Below the pieces are notes generated by a model. The model was given only the letters and a program-made list of their open reading frames with translations. It did not search any database and was not told the DNA's origin. From Candidatus Roizmanbacteria bacterium RIFCSPHIGHO2_01_FULL_39_8 (GTDB taxonomy: Bacteria; Patescibacteriota; Microgenomatia; UBA1406; GWC2-37-13): a stretch of 5,528 nucleotides of DNA. Made by a program: the position numbers and the translations under genes. Of the stretch, positions 1-5,051 are shown piece by piece; positions within the stretch are counted from its first letter, which is position 1, and each line of letters starts with the position of its first letter. The stretch is taken from assembly GCA_001789355.1 (NCBI GenBank), contig MFZI01000076.1:28917-34444 (forward strand), written 5' to 3'.

Positions 1-91
1 GAATGATGACGTTGAGTAAATTCGCTATGGTTGCTACTTGAGCTGGTGGAAAAGTGGTTGGGTCGACAATAAAAGGAGTTATGGTAAGCAT
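1..91 (-). CDS. Partial N-terminus of a hypothetical, possibly pilin/VirB2-like membrane protein
   Basis: An open frame on the minus strand starts with ATG at 91-89 and runs off the left edge, giving about 30 residues that begin MLTITPFIVDPTTFPP and continue AQVATIANLLNVII. The frame is open upstream to a TGA inside uppS, but this is the only in-frame ATG. A well-spaced sigma70-like promoter reads towards it and would place the transcription start at or next to the ATG, which supports both the start and the direction. A short polar, proline-rich leader followed by an incipient hydrophobic helix resembles small TrbC/VirB2-type pilin-like proteins common in Microgenomates. That resemblance is from memory and rests on very little sequence, so the function is open. 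Confidence 0.5.
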   Translation of the reverse strand, partial: MLTITPFIVDPTTFPPAQVATIANLLNVII

Positions 92-127
92 GATTCTAAC
101 TGTAGAGGAAATGAAAATAGTTGTCAA
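92..127 (-). promoter_or_regulatory. Sigma70-like promoter for the left-edge minus-strand gene
   Basis: Read on the minus strand, a perfect -35 box TTGACA (127-122) is followed after exactly 17 bp by TACAGT (104-99), which matches four of six bases of TATAAT. Seven bases then lead to the A of the ATG at 91. The predicted transcript would therefore be leaderless or nearly so, and no Shine-Dalgarno sequence lies before the ATG. The -35 box sits inside the spacer of the opposing uppS promoter. Confidence 0.55.
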
Positions 128-139
128 GGAGACTATAAT
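111..139 (+). promoter_or_regulatory. Sigma70-like promoter for the uppS gene cluster
   Basis: A perfect -10 box TATAAT (134-139) is preceded after 17 bp by ATGAAA (111-116), which matches four of six bases of TTGACA. The start would fall near 146, leaving a leader of about 9 nt before the uppS ATG at 155. AGGA at 144-147 is the only ribosome-site-like sequence and would lie at the extreme 5' end of that transcript. The nine bases GACTATAAT (131-139) recur at 2953-2961 in the other intergenic region, which supports a real -10 element. Confidence 0.55.
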
Positions 140-154
140 AGATAGGATAAAGCC

Positions 155-853
155 ATGAAGCAATCAGATATCCCAATCCATGTAGCAGTAATTCCTGATG
201 GAAATAGACGATGGGCAAAAACCAAAGGTCTGCCTTCTTTGGAAGGTCATCGGATAGCAGCTCAAAAAACACTCCCTAAACTGATTAAAAAGGCTCACGA
301 GTTTGGAATCAAGTATTTCACCTTTTGGGCGATGTCGACAGAAAATTATGCCAAAAGGAGCAAACTAGAACTTGGTGGACTATTTACCCTGATGAGAATA
401 CTGTATAGATTAAAGAGGAGTGAAATTATGAAAAACAAGATTAGGGTAAGAATAATGGGAGATGTCAGTACATTTCCAGATGATATCCAAAAACTTATCG
501 CAAAAGGACTCCATGAGACTGCTCAAAACGACGGAGGAACGTTGATTTTCGCCGTGAATTATGGTGGAAGAGACGAGATCATAAGAGCCCTGCATAAAAT
601 TTCCAATTCCCAATATCCAATTTCCAAATTAAATACGAAGAATTTTAATCTTTTTTTGGATACTGAGGAAATACCAGATCCGGATTTAATTATAAGAACT
701 GGAGGGGAGAAAAGACTTTCTGGCTTTATGCCTTGGCAAAGCGAGTATAGCGAGCTTTATTTCTCTGATGTATATTTTCCAGACTTTGACGAAAAAGAAT
801 TCGAAAAGGCTATTCAAAATTATTCATTGCGAAAAAGAAGATTCGGCAAATGA
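155..853 (+). CDS. uppS: Isoprenyl transferase (cis-prenyltransferase, undecaprenyl diphosphate synthase family)
   Basis: UppS enzymes add IPP units in cis to an allylic primer such as FPP, making the C55-type diphosphate precursor of the lipid carrier for peptidoglycan and surface glycans. The protein has 232 residues, slightly shorter than E. coli UppS (about 250). Family motifs appear in order: IPDGNRRWAK at 13-22 with the Mg-binding Asp15, GH at 31-32, the STEN motif at 61-64 followed by Tyr65 where Trp is usual, NYGGRDEI at 135-142, and DLIIRTGGEKRLSGF at 177-191 with Arg181, Arg187 and Ser189. The metal-ligand Glu200 lies in the YSELYFSD segment. All catalytic residues look intact. One departure is Arg18 where many homologues have Gly (DGNGRW). 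Residues 148-157 are encoded by four tandem heptamers, in the variable linker before the RTGGE motif. The gene is first in the cluster, behind a close promoter, and its TGA overlaps the next ATG. Product length cannot be read from sequence. Confidence 0.95.
   Translation: MKQSDIPIHVAVIPDGNRRWAKTKGLPSLEGHRIAAQKTLPKLIKKAHEFGIKYFTFWAMSTENYAKRSKLELGGLFTLMRILYRLKRSEIMKNKIRVRIMGDVSTFPDDIQKLIAKGLHETAQNDGGTLIFAVNYGGRDEIIRALHKISNSQYPISKLNTKNFNLFLDTEEIPDPDLIIRTGGEKRLSGFMPWQSEYSELYFSDVYFPDFDEKEFEKAIQNYSLRKRRFGK
598..625 (+). repeat. Four tandem heptamers (consensus AATTTCC) inside uppS
   Basis: Four adjacent 7-mers are visible: AATTTCC, AATTCCC, AATATCC and AATTTCC. They encode residues 148-157 (KISNSQYPIS), in the length-variable linker between NYGG and RTGGE of UppS. 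The total of 28 nt is not a multiple of three, so flanking bases must compensate for the frame to stay open. A different four-copy heptamer array occurs in the ligase gene at 4014-4041. Confidence 0.75.
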
Positions 854-1905
854 ACATGGACAATCTTAGAGTAAAACATTTTTTAGACGAATATTCTCAA
901 ATAACTAAGTCGCTTTTCAAATCCTATATTAAAGAAAAAACCAGAGAAGCGGCAAAGGTAGGCGATATACCGGTACACCTTTTGGAAAAATTCGCAGCAA
1001 TCGCAGAGAGAGGGAAAAAAATCCGTGGAGCATTGGTTGTGTTAGGTTACAAACTGGCTGGAGGCGAGGATATGCCCGTCATATATGACACAAGCCTATT
1101 TATCGAGATTTTACATGCGGGTGTTTTGGTTCATGACGACATCATGGATCAGGGTGATTTTCGTAGAGGCTTGCCAACGCTTCACAAATACTTCGAAACA
1201 TATGGAGAAGAAACGGGTAGGTCTTTAGCTACGTGTGGGGGAGACTTGGCTTTTTATCTGTCATGGGATAAGCTCCTAAAGAGCAATTTTTCCAAGGACA
1301 AATTGATAAATGCTGGAAAAATCTATGCAAAATATGCCTGCAACGTAATTTATGGTCAAACGTTGGATTTAGTCAATACTTTTGAAAGCGATATTGACCA
1401 GAAAGATATTCTCAACGTATTCAGATATAAAACAGCAGAGTACACCGGCTTTTTACCTCTCCTTATCGGTGCTACCTTGGCAGGAATGACGGACAAAAAA
1501 AAATTAGCTGCTTTAGAGGAATATGGGCTAGATTTGGGTTGGGCTTTCCAAATACAGGACGATATCCTAGGATTATATGGCAGTGAGGAAAAGACGGGAA
1601 AACCAGTGGGATCAGATCTTCGGGAAGGAAAGATGACGCTTTTAGTGTATTACGTGATTAAAAATGGAGATTCATCTCAACGAAATTACCTAAAGACAAT
1701 ACTAGGTAATAAAAATCTAAAACATGCAGACGTCATACACGCCCAAGATTTTTTCAAAAAAATTGGCGCCTATGAATATGTCGTGAATCTTGGCTCGATG
1801 TATGTTAATAAAGGAAAAAAATCCATACCCATATTAACCGACGATAAAGAGGTTGCGGATACCTTAGAATCTTTGATTATCTTCGTTATGAACCGCATTG
1901 TATAA
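850..1905 (+). CDS. Trans-polyprenyl diphosphate synthase (polyprenyl synthetase family)
   Basis: This family condenses IPP with DMAPP or longer allylic diphosphates in trans to give FPP, GGPP or longer chains. The 351-residue protein has GKKIRG at 55-60 (the usual GGKRxRP IPP-binding segment), the first Asp-rich motif DDIMD at 96-100 followed by RRG at 105-107, KT at 194-195, and QIQDDILG at 234-241 with Asp237 and Asp238. The conserved tail GKPVGSDLREGK follows at 250-261. The second motif is DDxxG rather than DDxxD, a variant I also know from actinobacterial homologues. Gly91 and Val92, five and four residues before DDIMD, are small, so the classic bulky block that limits products to FPP is absent; GGPP or longer is plausible but unproven. 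The ATG at 850 overlaps the uppS stop as ATGA, implying translational coupling; ATG 856 is an alternative. Its product may prime UppS. Confidence 0.9.
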   Translation: MNMDNLRVKHFLDEYSQITKSLFKSYIKEKTREAAKVGDIPVHLLEKFAAIAERGKKIRGALVVLGYKLAGGEDMPVIYDTSLFIEILHAGVLVHDDIMDQGDFRRGLPTLHKYFETYGEETGRSLATCGGDLAFYLSWDKLLKSNFSKDKLINAGKIYAKYACNVIYGQTLDLVNTFESDIDQKDILNVFRYKTAEYTGFLPLLIGATLAGMTDKKKLAALEEYGLDLGWAFQIQDDILGLYGSEEKTGKPVGSDLREGKMTLLVYYVIKNGDSSQRNYLKTILGNKNLKHADVIHAQDFFKKIGAYEYVVNLGSMYVNKGKKSIPILTDDKEVADTLESLIIFVMNRIV

Positions 1906-1912
1906 TGAGTAC

Positions 1913-2953
1913 ATGTTTGTACCTACGTATACGATAACTAACAAAATCCTCAATTATATTGCAAAAATAGAAGCTTCCGAGGAGGTCATTAGACACTCTC
2001 CTTTGTTACCACTTTGGGAAAAACAGTTTAAAGAAGATGCGATTATTCGATCTGCTTATCATGGTACACATATCGAAGGCAATAAATTGGCTAAAGATGA
2101 CGCAAAAGACATACTTCTGGGTAAAGAAGTCATAGGAAGGCCTAGAGACATTCAAGAAATAATAAATTACAGGAGAGTCATCGAGTTTATTGATGAGGAA
2201 GCAAGCAAAAAAATAGAAAAAATAACAGAACTTGTCATAAAAAAACTACATAGACTCATTGTTAATAAAATTCTAAATCAGGAAGAGGGAGAATATCGAA
2301 CAAAACAAGTCGTCGTGAGAAACTCGGAAACGGGCGAGGTTACTTTTAGACCTCCCCCTCCTTTGGAAGTACCTTTTCTCATGAGAGAGTTTTTATATTG
2401 GCTAAATCGTGAAGACAAGGATCAAATTCATCCGGTGATTAAAGCGGGCATTGCTCACCATCAGCTGGTCCGGATACATCCATTTATTGATGGTAACGGT
2501 CGAGTGGCTAGAGTAGTGGCAACGTTGATTCTTCTTCTGGGGGGATATGATATTAGAAGATTCTTTTCTCTTGAGGAATACTATGATAAAGATGCAATTG
2601 CCTATTATCAAAATCTGCAAAAAGCATCTTCAGGGGATCTTACTACCTGGCTCGAATATTTTACCTTTGGAGCGTCTGTCGAATTCGAGAAAGTTAAAGA
2701 TAAAATACTTAAACTCTCAAAAGATGTGAAATTGAAAGAAAAATTTGGAGGAAGACAAATCTATTTAACCGATAGACAGATCAAAATAATTGAATATCTG
2801 CAAGACGTAGGATATTTACAAAATAAACTCTTCCAAAACGTATTCCCTGACATATCAGAAGACACTGTTTTAAGAGATCTGCAGGAACTAATAAGTAAAG
2901 GATTAATTAGAAAAGTAGGGAGTACAAAATCGGCAAGATATGAAATAATATAG
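1913..2953 (+). CDS. Fic-family protein (probable AMPylase) with C-terminal winged helix
   Basis: Fic proteins usually transfer AMP from ATP to Ser, Thr or Tyr of target proteins. From ATG 1913 the protein has 346 residues. The N-terminal Fic_N-like helical part carries an inhibitory-helix motif, GTHIEGN at 51-57, with Glu55 expected to block ATP gamma-phosphate placement (class II layout). The flap region near 129-148 (YRTKQVVVRN, then FRPPPP) precedes a complete catalytic motif HPFIDGNGRVAR at 189-200 with His189. Residues 285-346 look like a winged helix-turn-helix (ISEDTVLRDLQELISKGLIR at 314-333), so DNA binding or autoregulation is possible. At the position four before Glu55, Gly51 stands where Ser or Thr is usual. 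The frame also allows a TTG start at 1898, overlapping the previous gene by 8 nt; ATG is preferred, though neither has a clear ribosome site. The target is unknown. Confidence 0.9.
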   Translation: MFVPTYTITNKILNYIAKIEASEEVIRHSPLLPLWEKQFKEDAIIRSAYHGTHIEGNKLAKDDAKDILLGKEVIGRPRDIQEIINYRRVIEFIDEEASKKIEKITELVIKKLHRLIVNKILNQEEGEYRTKQVVVRNSETGEVTFRPPPPLEVPFLMREFLYWLNREDKDQIHPVIKAGIAHHQLVRIHPFIDGNGRVARVVATLILLLGGYDIRRFFSLEEYYDKDAIAYYQNLQKASSGDLTTWLEYFTFGASVEFEKVKDKILKLSKDVKLKEKFGGRQIYLTDRQIKIIEYLQDVGYLQNKLFQNVFPDISEDTVLRDLQELISKGLIRKVGSTKSARYEII

Positions 2954-2961
2954 ACTATAAT
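2953..2961 (+). promoter_or_regulatory. Possible -10 box upstream of the ligase unit
   Basis: TATAAT at 2956-2961 lies directly after the fic stop codon and is embedded in GACTATAAT, the same nine bases as in the uppS promoter. No convincing -35 box is seen 16-18 bp upstream, where the sequence is still fic coding. If used, transcription would start near 2968, at the foot of the first inverted repeat, giving a leader of about 78 nt that consists almost wholly of two hairpins. Confidence 0.35.
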
Positions 2962-2968
2962 TAAATAG

Positions 2969-3007
2969 ATCCTTCATCACCTATTAAAGTAGATAGTGAT
3001 CCAGGAT
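2969..3007 (+). repeat. Imperfect inverted repeat (hairpin 1) in the fic-ligase intergenic region
   Basis: ATCCT (2969-2973) pairs with AGGAT (3003-3007). Inside, after a TC/CC mismatch, ATCAC and TAT (2976-2984, with a bulged C at 2981) pair with ATAGTGAT (2993-3000). The loop is TAAAGTAG. This gives 13 paired positions. No T-tract follows on the plus strand, so it does not look like a simple intrinsic terminator. It could be a leader RNA structure or an operator. Confidence 0.55.
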
Positions 3008-3009
3008 TA

Positions 3010-3037
3010 ACGTTAGTCTTTATATTCTGACTGACGT
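3010..3037 (+). promoter_or_regulatory. Inverted repeat (hairpin 2) immediately before the small membrane protein gene
   Basis: ACGTTAGTC (3010-3018) faces GACTGACGT (3029-3037): nine pairs with one G-U wobble in RNA, or one mismatch as DNA. The 10-nt loop contains TATATT (3021-3026). It starts 2 nt after the first inverted repeat and ends 8 nt before the ATG at 3046. It could be an operator centred on a weak -10-like box or an RNA hairpin affecting ribosome access. No T-tract follows. Confidence 0.5.
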
Positions 3038-3045
3038 ACAAAAAG

Positions 3046-3231
3046 ATGGATGAAAGAATACTCCAATTCGTATATCTCGGATTTCTCCTCCCTAGTTTGT
3101 TCGCTTTAACTTTGGTCGCTGAGGGAATCTATAAGATTTCTCGTCATGAAGAGGGTTTTTTTACATTTGCATTGGGTATCTTATTTTTAGTAGGATTGGC
3201 CATTGCTTACCTGTTTCTTTTTAAAAGATAA
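3046..3231 (+). CDS. Hypothetical 61-residue two-helix membrane protein
   Basis: I do not recognise a family. The short protein has two hydrophobic segments, roughly residues 6-27 and 38-58, joined by a short charged loop (YKISRHEEG) and ending in KR, so it should sit in the cytoplasmic membrane as a hairpin. There are no cysteines, metal motifs or signal-peptidase site. The ATG at 3046 has only an A-rich stretch before it and no Shine-Dalgarno sequence; an inverted repeat ends 8 nt upstream. The stop overlaps the ligase start by one base (TAATG), so ligase translation may depend on termination here. It could serve mainly as a leader gene for the ligase or be an independent membrane protein; the sequence does not decide. 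The clean hydrophobic pattern and tight coupling argue that it is real. Confidence 0.65.
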   Translation: MDERILQFVYLGFLLPSLFALTLVAEGIYKISRHEEGFFTFALGILFLVGLAIAYLFLFKR

Positions 3232-5051
3232 TGAAATTCAGCGAACTCGCTCTCTATTTTGAGAAAATTGAAAATACTTCCTCAAGATTAACTATCACCA
3301 ATTTGCTCGCAGATCTGTATAAAAAATTAAATTCCTCTGAGATCGATAAAACGATCTATCTTCTTCAAGGCAGAATCGCTCCTCTTTTTGAGTCTCTTGA
3401 ATTCGGAATCGCAGAAAGAATGGTAGGAAGAAGTATTATTTCAGCCTTTGGGATAGACCGAAAGACATTTTCACACTATTTTAAAAAAATAGGGGACATG
3501 GGAAAAACCGCGGAACATTTTAAAAGAGAAAAACGGTCCGCCGATTCGGCGGATCTGTCTATTTTAGAAGTTTTTAACGAACTGCATCGCCTTGCAACTT
3601 CATCAGGGGAAGGTTCACAAGATCTTAAAATCCAAATATTGACAAAATTGCTTCGTCAACTGGACCCCTTATCATGTCGCTATGTGGTGCGAATACCAAT
3701 CGGGGTTTTACGTCTGGGGTTTTCAGACATGACCGTTCTGGATGCATTTTCATGGATGCTGAAAGGAGATAAATCACTTCGGCCGGTGGTTGAGAAAGCT
3801 TATCATGTGAGGCCAGACCTCGGATTTATCGGAAAAACGCTAAAAGAAAAAGGAATAAAAGGATTACAACATATAACGCCAAAAGTTTTTACTCCGATCA
3901 TCATGATGCGGGCAGAGCGCTTATCTTCAGGAAAAGAAATCCTGGAAAAAATTGGGGAATGTGCTGTTGAGCCAAAATATGATGGATTTAGATTGCAAAT
4001 ACACTATAAAAAAATCAAAGATCAAAAATCAAAGATCAAAAATTCGGAGGTACGACTTTATTCGCGAAATTTGGAGGATGTGTCATATATGTATCCTGAT
4101 GTTATAGAAGGGGTAAAAAAAGAAGTAAGAGCAAATGAAATGATTTTCGAAGGAGAAGCGATAGGATTCGATCCCCACTCGGGAACGTTTCTACCTTTTC
4201 AGGAAACTGTGCAGCGGAAAAGAAAATACGGAATAGAGGAAAAAGCCAAAGAAATTCCCCTGAAATTATTTGCGTTTGAACTCCTGTATATTGATGGAAA
4301 AAATCTCCTGAGAGAAGATTATCTTAAAAGAAGAAGGATTTTGGAGAAAAGCATTAGATTAACCGGCGACATTTTTAAAGATACATTGTTATTGTCGCCT
4401 GAACATATCGTCAAGGAAGATAAAAAACTCGAACTTTTATTCGATGATTCCTTATCAAAGGGACTTGAAGGTATTATTGCCAAAAGGCTTAAAGGGATTT
4501 ATCAACCGGGCGCAAGAGGTTGGAACTGGATCAAGTTTAAGAGAAGTTATTCGTCTAAAATAGAGGACACCATCGATTGTTTGGTAATGGGATATGATTT
4601 CGGCAAGGGAAAGCGCGCTGATTTTGGGATAGGAGCATTTCTCGTTGGAGTGTATGACGAAAAAAAAGACAAGTTTTTAACGATCGCTAAAATAGGAACA
4701 GGATTGTCTGATCAAGAGTGGAGGGAATTAAAAAAAAGAAGCGGGAAGTTCCGGTCAGATAAAAAACCAGCCCTTTATGAGGTTGATAAGATGATGGAAA
4801 CGGATGTTTGGATGAAACCAGCGATCGTTGTTGAAATTAAAGCAGACGAGATAACCCGGTCTCCTGTACATACCGCCGGTAGAATCATGAAGTCCTCAAA
4901 AAACGGACAAGCTTTTCAAGTTGATGTTCCAGGGTATGCCCTGCGCTTTCCGCGGTTAGAGCGTTTCAGAGATGACAAACGACCCGAAGAAGTCACTACG
5001 CTAAAGGAGCTCGAAGGCATGTATAACGAATATACTAAAAAACATGGATAA
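3231..5051 (+). CDS. lig: ATP-dependent DNA ligase (archaeal/eukaryal ligase I type)
   Basis: The enzyme seals nicked DNA using ATP through a ligase-AMP intermediate, acting in replication or repair. The 606 residues match the usual three-domain archaeal-type ligase. An N-terminal DNA-binding domain spans about 1-215 (FSELALYFEKIE; ASGEGSQ-like TSSGEGSQ at 123-130; RIPIGVLRLG at 154-163). The adenylation domain follows, with motif I EPKYDGFR at 247-254 (adenylated Lys249), LYSRN at 276-280, FEGEA at 306-310, LFAFELLYIDG at 346-356, EGIIAKR at 413-419 and WIKFKR at 433-438. The OB domain ends with motif VI RDDK at 580-583. All nucleotidyltransferase motifs are present. Two loops carry repeat-like DNA: a GC-rich palindrome at residues 103-108 and a heptamer array at 262-271, the latter expanding the segment after motif I by roughly ten residues. 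The ATG overlaps the preceding stop. Bacteria normally rely on NAD-dependent LigA, so this may be an additional ligase of archaeal ancestry. Confidence 0.96.
   Translation: MKFSELALYFEKIENTSSRLTITNLLADLYKKLNSSEIDKTIYLLQGRIAPLFESLEFGIAERMVGRSIISAFGIDRKTFSHYFKKIGDMGKTAEHFKREKRSADSADLSILEVFNELHRLATSSGEGSQDLKIQILTKLLRQLDPLSCRYVVRIPIGVLRLGFSDMTVLDAFSWMLKGDKSLRPVVEKAYHVRPDLGFIGKTLKEKGIKGLQHITPKVFTPIIMMRAERLSSGKEILEKIGECAVEPKYDGFRLQIHYKKIKDQKSKIKNSEVRLYSRNLEDVSYMYPDVIEGVKKEVRANEMIFEGEAIGFDPHSGTFLPFQETVQRKRKYGIEEKAKEIPLKLFAFELLYIDGKNLLREDYLKRRRILEKSIRLTGDIFKDTLLLSPEHIVKEDKKLELLFDDSLSKGLEGIIAKRLKGIYQPGARGWNWIKFKRSYSSKIEDTIDCLVMGYDFGKGKRADFGIGAFLVGVYDEKKDKFLTIAKIGTGLSDQEWRELKKRSGKFRSDKKPALYEVDKMMETDVWMKPAIVVEIKADEITRSPVHTAGRIMKSSKNGQAFQVDVPGYALRFPRLERFRDDKRPEEVTTLKELEGMYNEYTKKHG
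3537..3553 (+). repeat. GC-rich palindrome inside the ligase gene
   Basis: TCCGCCGA and TCGGCGGA are perfect inverted arms of 8 bp around a single T. As RNA they give a seven-pair, GC-rich stem with an AUU loop. They encode SADSAD (residues 103-108), in the variable loop of the DNA-binding domain. The GC-rich composition stands out sharply from the AT-rich gene around it. Confidence 0.7.
4014..4041 (+). repeat. Four tandem heptamers (consensus ATCAAAR) inside the ligase gene
   Basis: The heptamers are ATCAAAG, ATCAAAA, ATCAAAG and ATCAAAA, which is also two exact 14-bp tandem copies. They encode residues 262-271 (IKDQKSKIKN), a lysine-rich stretch between motif I and the LYSRN motif. Typical homologues have a turn of only a few residues here, so the array accounts for the extra length. 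Confidence 0.8.

Larger units (their letters stand above)
81..158 (+). other. Candidate short upstream ORF ending in an ATGA overlap with uppS
   Basis: The frame ATG 81 to TGA 158 encodes 25 residues (MVSMILTVEEMKIVV then KETIIDRIKP); a second in-frame ATG at 90 lies 11 nt after the purine-rich AAAAGGAG at 71-78. Its TGA overlaps the uppS ATG as ATGA, the same arrangement as uppS with the next gene. Against it, the uppS promoter lies inside it, and its 5' part is antisense to the left-edge gene, whose codons (Thr-Pro-Phe) explain the AAGGAG. It may be a leader peptide or chance. Confidence 0.2.

Noticed and set aside
410..613. Minus-strand open frame of 67 codons inside uppS
   Set aside because: It lies opposite well-conserved UppS motifs, has no ribosome site and no recognisable protein pattern; a shadow of the real gene.
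155..1905. Archaeal origin, based on paired cis- and trans-prenyl synthases plus an archaeal-type ligase
   Set aside because: TTGACA and TATAAT boxes at 17-bp spacing look bacterial and no archaeal TATA/BRE arrangement was noticed; the pair equally fits bacterial lipid-carrier synthesis. Not excluded completely.
1898..1912. TTG at 1898 as the fic start
   Set aside because: It would overlap the previous gene by 8 nt, which fits the cluster style, but TTG is rarer and there is no ribosome site; ATG 1913 adds nothing implausible and keeps the Fic N-terminus. Kept only as an alternative.
2402..2729. Minus-strand (2402-2620) and alternative plus-strand (2547-2729) frames within fic
   Set aside because: Both overlap the Fic catalytic region, whose HPFIDGNGR motif fixes the coding frame; neither has independent support.
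3010..3037. Hairpin 2 as an intrinsic terminator of the fic transcript
   Set aside because: The sequence after the stem is ACAAAAAG and then a start codon, with no T-tract.
4014..4041. Heptamer arrays here and at 598-625 as CRISPR-like repeats
   Set aside because: The units are 7 bp with no spacers and lie inside coding frames.
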